Source: Candidatus Woesearchaeota archaeon (GTDB lineage: Archaea; Nanobdellota; Nanobdellia; Woesearchaeales; WAPJ01). Taken from it: 5,201 nucleotides of DNA. The notes beneath the pieces are model-generated. The model was not told where the DNA came from and searched no databases. It saw only the letters and a program-made list of their open reading frames with translations. Shown in pieces: positions 1 to 5,105 of this stretch. Position numbers and translations under genes: made by a program. Each line of letters starts with the position of its first letter. The stretch's first letter is position 1. Where the stretch lies: the NCBI GenBank assembly GCA_015519985.1, contig WIAN01000097.1, positions 1 through 5,201 of the forward strand. The letters run 5' to 3'.

Positions 1-44
1 GGGAATAAATAATACAATACTATTTCTTGAGGTAAATATTTCAT
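1..44 (-). CDS. Partial 5' end of a possible archaeal XRE/HTH transcriptional regulator (COG2522-like)
   Basis: A minus-strand reading frame opens with ATG at 44-42 and is still open at the window edge, giving MKYLPQEIVLYYLF followed by a Pro codon (CCN) cut after two bases. The pattern of an early Pro and Glu, a hydrophobic stretch and then a (L/F)P resembles from memory the first residues of small archaeal helix-turn-helix regulators grouped as COG2522, which usually begin like PCEIVVWYVLPAIR. The HTH itself would lie outside the window, so the family call is tentative. Support for a real start comes from a TATA-like box on the minus strand at 77-70, 25 bases upstream of the ATG, which predicts a leaderless or very short-leader transcript as for mcm. 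No good Shine-Dalgarno site is present. The gene would be divergent from tbp. An open frame this short could also be chance. Confidence 0.5.
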   Translation of the reverse strand, partial: MKYLPQEIVLYYLF

Positions 45-69
45 TTTAAATTTTAAAAAAACCTTTTTT

Positions 70-77
70 TATTTAAA
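70..77 (-). promoter_or_regulatory. Candidate TATA box for the truncated minus-strand gene
   Basis: Read on the minus strand this is TTTAAATA, a good archaeal TATA box, ending 25 bases before the ATG at 44. That spacing puts the expected transcription start at or just before the start codon. The surroundings are extremely AT-rich, so a chance match is quite possible. Confidence 0.35.
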
Positions 78-138
78 TTTAATTAAATTTACTACTAATA
101 AAAAATTCTTATGTTAATATAATAAAAAGTGTTTAATA

Positions 139-163
139 GAAAGAAAGAAAAAAGAAAGAAAAA
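139..163 (+). repeat. GAAA-rich polypurine tract
   Basis: About 25 consecutive purines are built from GAAA units (GAAAGAAAGAAA, then AAAGAAAGAAAAA). It is a simple-sequence polypurine tract, probably a by-product of the extreme A bias of this spacer. Such tracts can bend DNA or vary in length, but nothing here proves a role. Confidence 0.6.
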
Positions 164-305
164 CAAGGAAAAAAATTATTTTCCATATAGAAAAAAAATG
201 AAAAAACAACAAAAACAATAAAAAAGCCGAAGAAAAGACAAAAACACAATTTAAAAACAAATCTCCACCGGAAATGAAGGGGTTTAAAACAACAATTAAA
301 AAACA

Positions 306-313
306 TTTATAAA
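306..313 (+). promoter_or_regulatory. TATA box of tbp (distal candidate)
   Basis: TTTATAAA is a perfect archaeal TATA box centred about 53 bases before the tbp ATG at 363. A start about 25 bases downstream would give a leader of roughly 25-30 bases that includes the G-rich stretch at 349-355. A second identical box lies 21 bases further on and a weaker TTTAAAA lies near 283-289. Confidence 0.55.
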
Positions 314-326
314 TGATTAAACCTTA

Positions 327-334
327 TTTATAAA
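327..334 (+). promoter_or_regulatory. TATA box of tbp (proximal candidate)
   Basis: A second exact TTTATAAA ends 28 bases before the tbp ATG. It would place transcription initiation a few bases before the start codon, giving a near-leaderless mRNA. Its offset from the distal box is 21 bases, two helical turns, so two TBP molecules could bind on the same face of the DNA. Confidence 0.55.
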
Positions 335-348
335 TAAAATATTGTTTT

Positions 349-355
349 GTGGGGT
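349..355 (+). promoter_or_regulatory. Weak G-rich Shine-Dalgarno-like site before tbp
   Basis: GTGGGGT sits 7 bases before the ATG at 363 and is the only G-rich run close to the start. It only partly matches the expected GGAGGTGAT. It still supports starting tbp at 363 rather than at the in-frame TTG at 342, which would make this run part of the coding sequence. Confidence 0.35.
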
Positions 356-362
356 AATAATT

Positions 363-914
363 ATGGCTAAAAAACAAAATGAAGATGAATTACAAATAGT
401 TAATATTGTAGGTACAGCAGGATTAGAACACGACATACCATTAGAAAAAATGGCTGCTGCACTACCAAACACAGAATACAATCCTGAACAATTTCCTGGA
501 TTAGTAATAAGAATAAGACAACCAAAAACATCAGCATTAATATTTAGAAGTGGAAAAGTAGTAATTACAGGAGCAAAAAGTATGGAGGAGATGAAAGAAA
601 CAATAAACGCAATAAAAAAACATTTAGAAAAAATAAATGTAAAAATAACTGTAGATCCTGACATTACAGTACAAAATGTTGTTGCATCAGGAAACATAAA
701 CATGGATTTGAATTTGAATGTATTAGCAGTAAAATTAAGAAACACAGAATACGAACCTGAACAATTTCCTGGATTAGTATATAATTTAGACGGGGGAAAA
801 GCAACATTCTTATTATTCAGTAATGGAAAAATAGTATGTACAGGAACAAAAGGAAGAGAAGAAATAGAAAAAGCAGTTGAAAAATTAAAAGAAAATTTAA
901 AAAAAGTAATGTAA
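363..914 (+). CDS. tbp: TATA-box-binding protein (TBP), basal transcription factor
   Basis: TBP binds the TATA box in the minor groove, bends the DNA and recruits TFB and RNA polymerase. The 183-residue product has the typical archaeal length and two-fold repeat, roughly residues 8-97 and 99-183. All four DNA-intercalating phenylalanines are visible: F44 (EQFPGL) and F61 (LIFRSG) in repeat 1, F135 (EQFPGL) and F152 (LLFSNG) in repeat 2. The paired minor-groove asparagines N14 (QIVN) and N105 (TVQN) are also present. ATG at 363 is preferred over the in-frame TTG at 342 because family members start just before QIVNIV and a G-rich site lies upstream. There is no acidic C-terminal tail as in some euryarchaeal TBPs. 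A 39-base segment at 468-506 recurs at 741-779 with two mismatches. The next gene starts 24 bases after the TAA with no terminator between, so they are probably co-transcribed. Confidence 0.97.
   Translation: MAKKQNEDELQIVNIVGTAGLEHDIPLEKMAAALPNTEYNPEQFPGLVIRIRQPKTSALIFRSGKVVITGAKSMEEMKETINAIKKHLEKINVKITVDPDITVQNVVASGNINMDLNLNVLAVKLRNTEYEPEQFPGLVYNLDGGKATFLLFSNGKIVCTGTKGREEIEKAVEKLKENLKKVM
468..506 (+). repeat. Internal direct repeat in tbp, copy 1 (residues 36-48)
   Basis: This segment encodes NTEYNPEQFPGLV and matches 741-779 at 37 of 39 bases. Twelve of thirteen codons are identical in the two copies, including third positions. It is the stirrup region of TBP repeat 1, where family pseudo-symmetry explains protein similarity but not necessarily this degree of base identity. 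Confidence 0.85.
741..779 (+). repeat. Internal direct repeat in tbp, copy 2 (residues 127-139)
   Basis: Second copy of the repeat at 468-506, encoding NTEYEPEQFPGLV. The two mismatches both fall in one codon (AAT for Asn in copy 1, GAA for Glu here). The copies are 273 bases apart, exactly 91 codons, the spacing of the two TBP lobes. Confidence 0.85.
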
Positions 915-927
915 AAAAAATATAAAA

Positions 928-933
928 GGTGAT
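928..933 (+). promoter_or_regulatory. Shine-Dalgarno site of the DUF4870 gene
   Basis: GGTGAT matches the core of the archaeal ribosome-binding consensus and ends 5 bases before the ATG at 939. It fixes that start and supports internal translation on a tbp-led transcript. Confidence 0.8.
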
Positions 934-938
934 TATTA

Positions 939-1277
939 ATGGCAAAAGAAAAAGAAGATGTAAAAATTATGAGTCTTATAGCATATTCTTTATGGTGGTT
1001 TACAGGATTAATAATATATTATACAGCAAAAGATAAAACAATAAAATTTCATGCAGCAAGAAGCACAATAATATTTGGAATTGGAACAATAGCAATAATC
1101 ATATTAGGTTTTATTCCTTTTATAGGCTTTTTATTAGCAAAACTATTAGAGTTGATTTTAATAGTAGCATGGATAATAATTTTAATAAAAGTACTTGAAA
1201 ATGAAGGTAAAAAATTTGAAATACCTGTGTTAAGCCAATATGTAGATAAAATGGCAGAAGAATGGGCTAACAAATAA
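939..1277 (+). CDS. DUF4870/UPF0132 (Tic20-like) small membrane protein
   Basis: The 112-residue product is a small integral membrane protein with about three helices: roughly residues 10-29, 42-58 and 61-84. The N-terminus (MAKEKED) is short and charged, and the tail (85-112) is soluble, ending near EEWA. The order of features fits DUF4870/UPF0132: a first helix with Trp residues, then KFHAARS at 36-42 matching the family's (R/K)FHA signature, then GFIPFIG at 57-63 and the membrane exit before a short polar tail. The biochemical function of the family is not established, so none is assigned. The start is fixed by GGTGAT five bases upstream. It lies 24 bases after tbp with no oligo-T tract between, so it is probably the second gene of a tbp operon. 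An oligo-T terminator follows within 21 bases. There is no obvious functional link to transcription. Confidence 0.88.
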   Translation: MAKEKEDVKIMSLIAYSLWWFTGLIIYYTAKDKTIKFHAARSTIIFGIGTIAIIILGFIPFIGFLLAKLLELILIVAWIIILIKVLENEGKKFEIPVLSQYVDKMAEEWANK

Positions 1278-1283
1278 AAAAAA

Positions 1284-1298
1284 TTTTAAAATTTTTTT
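1284..1298 (+). terminator. Oligo-T terminator after the tbp-DUF4870 pair
   Basis: A T4 run at 1284-1287 and a T7 run at 1292-1298 follow the stop codon at 1275-1277. Archaeal RNA polymerase stops mainly at such oligo-T tracts without needing a hairpin. The position between the DUF4870 stop and the mcm promoter fits transcript termination. Confidence 0.6.
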
Positions 1299-1328
1299 AA
1301 AACATTTTCAACTACAATTACAAAAAAA

Positions 1329-1336
1329 TTATAAAT
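1329..1336 (+). promoter_or_regulatory. TATA box of mcm, predicting a leaderless transcript
   Basis: TTATAAAT, preceded by an A-rich stretch that could serve as the TFB element, ends 21 bases before the mcm ATG at 1358. Initiation about 22-26 bases downstream of the box centre falls at the ATG itself. There is no Shine-Dalgarno site in the intervening bases, which agrees with leaderless translation. Confidence 0.65.
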
Positions 1337-1357
1337 AAAACAAAACCTCTACTTCTT

Positions 1358-3376
1358 ATGGAACCTTCTGAACAAATGAATTTATTCAAAGAATTCTTTG
1401 AAACTTATAAAAAAGAATTATACAAACAAGTAGTAAAAGGAGAAACTTATATTATTGTCGATTTTTCTAAAATATTAAGTTTTAATCAAGAATTAGCACA
1501 AAACATAATAGAAACACCTGAAGAAACAATAAGATTAGCAGAAATAGCAATAGAACAATTAGATGTTAGTGATTTAACTTCAAAACCAATAAAAAATTTT
1601 AGAGTAAGATTAACAAACATTCCTAAAACTCAAGAAATATTAATACAAGACATAAGAAGCAAACATATAGGAAAATTATTATTTATAGAAGGAATAGTAA
1701 AACAAAAAACAGATGTAAGACCACAAATAGTTTCTGCAAGATTTGAATGTCCAAAATGCGGAGCAGTAATACCAGTAATACAAACAGAAAGCACATTTAG
1801 AGAACCAGGAATATGTCATAGTTGCGGACATAGAGGAAAATTCAAATTATTAGGAAAAGAATTAGTTGATGCACAAGCAATGGTAATAGAAGAAGTGCCT
1901 GAAAAATTAGAAGGAGGAGAACAACCAAAAAGAATAAATGTGTTGTTAAAAGAAGATTTAGTAAGTCCTTTAAGCGATAAAAGAACAAATCCAGGAAGCA
2001 GAATAGGAATAACAGGTTACATAAAAGAAGTGCCAATAATAGGAAGAGGAGGTAAAAAAAGTACAAGGTACGATTATATTTTAGAAGCAAACAATATAGA
2101 AATTTCACAAGAAGATTTTTTTATGATAGAATTTTCAGAAGAAGAAATAAAAGAAATAAAAGAATTGTCAAAAAAAGAAAACGTGTATGAAATATTAGTA
2201 GATGCAATAGCACCAAGCATATTTGGACATGAAAAAATAAAAGAAGCATTAATATTACAATTATTCGGAGGAGTAGAAAAATTAAGAAACGACGGAGTAA
2301 GAACGAGAGGAGACATACACGTTTTATTAGTAGGAGATCCTGGAGCTGGAAAAAGTCAAATGTTAAAAAGAATAAGCAAAGTAGCTCCAAAGTCAAGATA
2401 CGTTTCAGGAAAAGGAGCTTCAGGAGCAGGATTGACAGCTAGTGTTGTAAGAGACGAATTTTTAGGAGGCTTCAGTTTAGAAGCAGGAGCGTTAGTATTA
2501 GCAAATAGAGGAATAGTATTAATAGACGAAATGGATAAAATGTCAAAAGAAGATACGAGTGCGATGCATGAAGCAATGGAACAACAAACAATAAGCATAA
2601 GTAAAGCAAACATACAAGCAACACTTCCAAGTAAAACAACTGTACTGGCTGCAGCAAACCCAAAATTTGGAAGGTTCGATTCTTATCAAAATTTATTCAC
2701 ACAGATAGATATGCCTCCAGCATTAATAAACAGATTTGATTTGATATTTATTGTAAGAGACTTGCCAGATCCAGAATCTGATAAAAGAATGGCAAAACAT
2801 ATTTTAAATTTACATAAAAACCCAGAAGTAAAAAGCGTTATAGATGACAAATTGTTAAGAAAATATTTTGCATATGCAAAACAAAATGTAAAACCAGAAT
2901 TAACAGAAGAAGCATTAGAAGAAATACAAAATTATTATGTAAAAATGAGAAATCAAACAGGAGACAGTAAAACAATACCTTTAAGCGCAAGACAATTAGA
3001 AGCACTAGTAAGATTAGCAGAAGCAAGTGCAAAAACAAGATTAGACAATAAAGTTTTAAAAAAAGATGCTGAAAGAGCAATAAACTTGTTACATTATTGT
3101 TTAACACAAGTAGCTACAGATGAAACAGGAAAAATAGATATTGACAAAATAACCACAGGAATAACAAGCAGTACAAGAAACAAAATTTATATGTTAAAAA
3201 AAGTAATAGAAGAATTAGAAGAAGAAATAGGAAATAAAATACCTAAAAAAGACATAGAAGAAAGAGCAAAAATGAAAGGAATAGACCCTGCAGAGTTAGA
3301 TGAATTATTAACAAAATTGATAAGAAGCGGAGACATTTATGAACCAAGTCCAGGAACATATTCAAGATTAATATAA
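1358..3376 (+). CDS. mcm: MCM replicative DNA helicase
   Basis: MCM is the ring-shaped, ATP-driven 3'-5' helicase that unwinds DNA at the archaeal replication fork. At 672 residues it has normal single-subunit length and no intein. Residues about 1-250 form the N-terminal domain, with a zinc site C131-x2-C134 and C153-x2-C156 and a basic OB-fold hairpin near 229-239 (GRGGKKSTRYD). The AAA+ core has Walker A GDPGAGKS (326-333, K332), a pre-sensor-1 hairpin lysine K416, Walker B IDE (389-391) within IDEMDKM, sensor 1 N434 (AAANP), arginine finger R459 (NRFD) and sensor 2 R545 (LSARQLEALVRL). The arginine-finger motif reads NRFD rather than the common SRFD. A C-terminal winged helix spans about 605-672. 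The ATG lies 21 bases after a TATA box with no Shine-Dalgarno site, so the message should be leaderless. An OB-fold protein gene follows 40 bases downstream, giving a replication gene pair. Confidence 0.98.
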   Translation: MEPSEQMNLFKEFFETYKKELYKQVVKGETYIIVDFSKILSFNQELAQNIIETPEETIRLAEIAIEQLDVSDLTSKPIKNFRVRLTNIPKTQEILIQDIRSKHIGKLLFIEGIVKQKTDVRPQIVSARFECPKCGAVIPVIQTESTFREPGICHSCGHRGKFKLLGKELVDAQAMVIEEVPEKLEGGEQPKRINVLLKEDLVSPLSDKRTNPGSRIGITGYIKEVPIIGRGGKKSTRYDYILEANNIEISQEDFFMIEFSEEEIKEIKELSKKENVYEILVDAIAPSIFGHEKIKEALILQLFGGVEKLRNDGVRTRGDIHVLLVGDPGAGKSQMLKRISKVAPKSRYVSGKGASGAGLTASVVRDEFLGGFSLEAGALVLANRGIVLIDEMDKMSKEDTSAMHEAMEQQTISISKANIQATLPSKTTVLAAANPKFGRFDSYQNLFTQIDMPPALINRFDLIFIVRDLPDPESDKRMAKHILNLHKNPEVKSVIDDKLLRKYFAYAKQNVKPELTEEALEEIQNYYVKMRNQTGDSKTIPLSARQLEALVRLAEASAKTRLDNKVLKKDAERAINLLHYCLTQVATDETGKIDIDKITTGITSSTRNKIYMLKKVIEELEEEIGNKIPKKDIEERAKMKGIDPAELDELLTKLIRSGDIYEPSPGTYSRLI

Positions 3377-3416
3377 AAAATAGTAAAATAACAAACATAA
3401 AATTTTAAGAATAAAA

Positions 3417-4130
3417 ATGGAAGTAAAAAATAATTATGAAAGACAACCAGCGAAAATTGTAAGTGTAAAGCAAATATTAGAATCTGAATATTATGAATTG
3501 CCTGGATGGGAGCCTAATTTTATTTTAATAGAAAAAAAGTTAAAAGCAAACAGAGTAAATGTTTTAGGAGTAATAGTATCTATAGAAGAAGAAATAGGTT
3601 TTAAAAATTATATTTTAGAAGATAATACAGGAAAAATATTGTTAAAAAGTTTTGAAGAACAAAATTTTAAAATACAACCAGGAGATATTGTTGTTGTTAT
3701 AGGAAAACCAAGAAAGTATAATGATTCTTTTTATATTCTTCCAGAAATAATAAAAAAAATAGATAAAAAATGGTTAGAATACAGATTGTTACAATTAAAA
3801 ATTTTAGATGAAGAAATGAAAAATATGGAAGAAATAAAAATAGAAGAAACAAAGCTTGTTGAAGAAGAAAAAACAATAGTAGAAGAAAAAAGTGATGAAA
3901 ATAAAATTGATGAAAAAGAAAATAAAGAAGAATATAAAGAAGAAAAATCTGATAGTGAAATAATTTATGATTTGATAAAAGAAAATGATAAAGGAGACGG
4001 AGCGGATATGTTTTTAATTTTAAAACTTGCAGAAGAAAAAGGAATTAAAAATGCAGAAAAAAACATTCATTTAATGTTAGAATTAGGAGATATTTTTGAA
4101 ATAAAAGCAGGAAAACTAAAAGTATTATAA
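3417..4130 (+). CDS. RPA32/COG3390-like OB-fold protein, probable single-stranded-DNA-binding factor
   Basis: The 237-residue product has three parts. Residues about 44-117 fit an OB-fold: NRVNVLGVIVS, then YILEDNTGKILLKSF, then IQPGDIVVVIGKPRKYNDSFYILPEIIKKI, in the order of nucleic-acid-binding OB strands. Residues about 118-178 are a Glu/Lys-rich, probably flexible or coiled linker. Residues 179-237 form a predicted winged helix ending GDIFEIKAGKLKVL. An OB-fold followed by a linker and winged helix is the layout of RPA32-type subunits, and the N-terminal RQPAKIVSVKQILESEYY and EPN segments recall archaeal RPA-associated COG3390 proteins. The likely role is binding single-stranded DNA during replication or repair, but no activity is proved. 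It starts 40 bases after mcm. No Shine-Dalgarno site is seen and no strong TATA box at the right distance, so it may be read through from mcm or have a weak leaderless promoter. Confidence 0.72.
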   Translation: MEVKNNYERQPAKIVSVKQILESEYYELPGWEPNFILIEKKLKANRVNVLGVIVSIEEEIGFKNYILEDNTGKILLKSFEEQNFKIQPGDIVVVIGKPRKYNDSFYILPEIIKKIDKKWLEYRLLQLKILDEEMKNMEEIKIEETKLVEEEKTIVEEKSDENKIDEKENKEEYKEEKSDSEIIYDLIKENDKGDGADMFLILKLAEEKGIKNAEKNIHLMLELGDIFEIKAGKLKVL

Positions 4131-4175
4131 AAAAAATACACAAGTGTAAAAAAACCATAAAAAAAAGTAAAAAAA
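4131..4175 (-). terminator. Stacked oligo-T terminators downstream of the TrmB-family gene
   Basis: Read on the minus strand, the stop codon at 4183-4181 is followed by four T runs of 6-8 bases: 4175-4169, 4166-4159, 4154-4148 and 4136-4129 (the last two bases overlap the RPA-like stop codon). Serial oligo-T tracts are the usual archaeal termination signal. They would protect the convergent RPA-like gene from antisense read-through. A short inverted repeat, TACAC and GTGTA, lies at 4137-4148 but its two-base spacer makes a stable hairpin unlikely. Confidence 0.6.
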
Positions 4176-4177
4176 TG

Positions 4178-4208
4178 TTTTTATGCTTTATATTCTAATA
4201 ATGTTTTT
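4178..4208 (+). terminator. Possible weak terminator of the mcm/RPA-like transcript
   Basis: On the plus strand the only T runs near the RPA-like stop are T5 at 4178-4182 and T5 at 4204-4208, both overlapping the end of the convergent regulator gene. They are the best candidates but are short, and the region is coding on the other strand. Confidence 0.3.
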
Positions 4209-4933
4209 AATGTATTTGTAAAAAATTTGCTTTTTACCCAAATACCTGAATCATAGTTTGGATGTACTTCTTCAGAGTTTGTTATTGCAAATAAAACTTC
4301 ATCATCATCTTTTAAAACAATTCTTGATTTAAAATTCACAATTTTAACATCAACATTTTGATTGTTTAAATTTCTTAACATTTGATCTGTATAAATTTTT
4401 ATTTTTACATTAGGATTCTTTTTTATTCCTGAAGAAATATATCTTTTATATTCTTCTATTTCTCTTGAAGGCAATACAATAATTATATTGTTTGCATTTG
4501 AAATCATTTCACCTATTTTTTGAAATAATGCTTTTCTTCCTTTTATTATTGTTGATAAATCAAAAGCATCTACTTTTTGTATTCCTTTATCATGCAACAT
4601 TAATAATTCTTGATATAATTCTGTGTTTTTAAATTCGTCTAACAATTTTGCTTTTTGTTCTGTTTCTTTTTTTATTTTTGATTTTAATCTTTCTATTACT
4701 TCTGCAGGTTGTACTGCAATGTATTTTATTGGTTTTCCTAATTTCATTATTACAAATCCTTTTGATTCTAAACTTTCTAAAACATCATAACTTCTACTTC
4801 TTGGAACTTTTGTTATATCTGATAATTCTCCTGAAGTTGCTACTCCTTTTAAAAGTAAAGCTAACCATATTTTTGCTTCGTATGAATTCAAACCTAAATT
4901 TTTAACGTTCTCTACTAATTTTTTATCTAACAT
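4181..4933 (-). CDS. TrmB-family transcriptional regulator
   Basis: TrmB-family proteins are archaeal regulators, often of sugar uptake or central metabolism. The 250-residue product opens with a winged HTH (about 1-75): LGLNSYEAKIWLALLLKG, a second helix GELSDITKVP, the recognition helix PRSRSYDVLESLESKGF at 44-60, and a wing around KLGKPIKYIAV. This is the PF01978 pattern. A charged helix at about 76-112 probably forms the dimerising coiled coil. The C-terminal half (about 130-250) looks like the PLD-like effector domain: GRKALFQKIGEMISNANNIIIVLPS, then VKIKIYTD, RIVLKDDDEVLFAIT and a closing GIWVKSKFF helix. Length is in the usual 240-260 range without the long maltose-binding extension. 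The ligand and targets cannot be read from sequence. AAGGTG at 4947-4942 fixes the ATG at 4933. It is convergent with the replication pair and not in their operon. Confidence 0.88.
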   Translation of the reverse strand: MLDKKLVENVKNLGLNSYEAKIWLALLLKGVATSGELSDITKVPRSRSYDVLESLESKGFVIMKLGKPIKYIAVQPAEVIERLKSKIKKETEQKAKLLDEFKNTELYQELLMLHDKGIQKVDAFDLSTIIKGRKALFQKIGEMISNANNIIIVLPSREIEEYKRYISSGIKKNPNVKIKIYTDQMLRNLNNQNVDVKIVNFKSRIVLKDDDEVLFAITNSEEVHPNYDSGIWVKSKFFTNTLKTLLEYKA

Positions 4934-4941
4934 GTTTTTTA

Positions 4942-4947
4942 CACCTT
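4942..4947 (-). promoter_or_regulatory. Shine-Dalgarno site of the TrmB-family gene
   Basis: AAGGTG on the minus strand ends 8 bases before the ATG at 4933. It matches the archaeal ribosome-binding core and implies a leadered mRNA, in contrast to mcm. Confidence 0.75.
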
Positions 4948-4996
4948 GATATTATTTTATTAAAAATTTTGTTAAAAGTAAAAAAGTTTTGTTTTT

Positions 4997-5017
4997 TGTT
5001 ATTTAAGAGGGATAACA
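4997..5017. promoter_or_regulatory. Inverted repeat over the probable TATA box of the TrmB-family gene
   Basis: TGTTAT (4997-5002) and ATAACA (5012-5017) form a perfect 6-base inverted repeat with a 9-base spacer. A minus-strand TATA-like TTAAATAA at 5007-5000 lies inside it and would give a leader of about 45 bases to the ATG at 4933. TGTTAT occurs again at 5045-5050. A repressor dimer bound here would block TBP access, so autoregulation by the adjacent TrmB-family protein is a natural hypothesis. The arms do not match the known Thermococcales TrmB operator and AT-rich DNA yields short palindromes by chance. Confidence 0.35.
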
Positions 5018-5023
5018 TAAGCA

Positions 5024-5031
5024 TTTAAATA
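5024..5031 (+). promoter_or_regulatory. Strong TATA-like box in the right-hand spacer
   Basis: ATTTAAAT within GCATTTAAATAC is a good archaeal box and is palindromic, so it can be read on either strand. On the plus strand it predicts a start near 5050 and no evident gene follows within 70 bases. On the minus strand it could be an alternative distal promoter for the TrmB-family gene with a leader of about 70 bases. Confidence 0.4.
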
Positions 5032-5105
5032 CTTTTTGTTTTGTTGTTATTTTATAGTAAAAACATAAAAAATAAAAATATAAAAGAAATATTACCTCTG
5101 TGAGA

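Larger units (their letters stand above)
45..305. other. Gene-free A-rich spacer upstream of tbp
   Basis: No supportable coding sequence lies between the truncated regulator and the tbp promoter. Plus-strand frames are closed by frequent stops, and minus-strand frames give only Phe/Cys-rich translations of the A tracts. The content is a purine-rich tract with GAAA units at 139-163, long A runs to about 260, and a short GC-richer islet at 261-283 that stands out from the background. I find no convincing hairpin, C/D-box pair, tRNA or repeat array here. It may hold regulatory sequence for the two divergent genes or an unrecognised small RNA. Confidence 0.6.

Noticed and set aside
139..260. CRISPR array or tandem repeats in the purine-rich tract
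   Set aside because: Only simple GAAA and poly-A sequence, with no repeat-spacer periodicity.
45..305. Replication origin in the A-rich spacer
   Set aside because: AT-richness alone is not evidence. I see no origin recognition boxes with G runs, no repeated motif pair and no orc1/cdc6 gene in the window.
176..306. Minus-strand 43-codon frame from the CAT at 304-306
   Set aside because: Phe/Cys-rich low-complexity product from the A-rich spacer, with no ribosome-binding site or family resemblance.
342..362. In-frame TTG start extending tbp by seven residues (MFCGVII)
   Set aside because: The ATG at 363 has a G-rich site just upstream, fits family start positions, and the extension would overlap the predicted transcription start.
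1842..3107. Several Leu/Phe-rich minus-strand frames inside mcm
   Set aside because: They are antisense shadows of a strongly supported MCM gene, produced by its GAA/AAA/ATA/AGA-rich codons.
4137..4148. Hairpin terminator from TACAC-AA-GTGTA
   Set aside because: A two-base loop cannot close the full stem and the remaining four pairs are too weak; the oligo-T tracts explain termination better.
4648..4905. Plus-strand Leu/Phe-rich frame opposite the TrmB-family gene
   Set aside because: Antisense shadow; the minus-strand frame has an intact HTH domain and a Shine-Dalgarno site.
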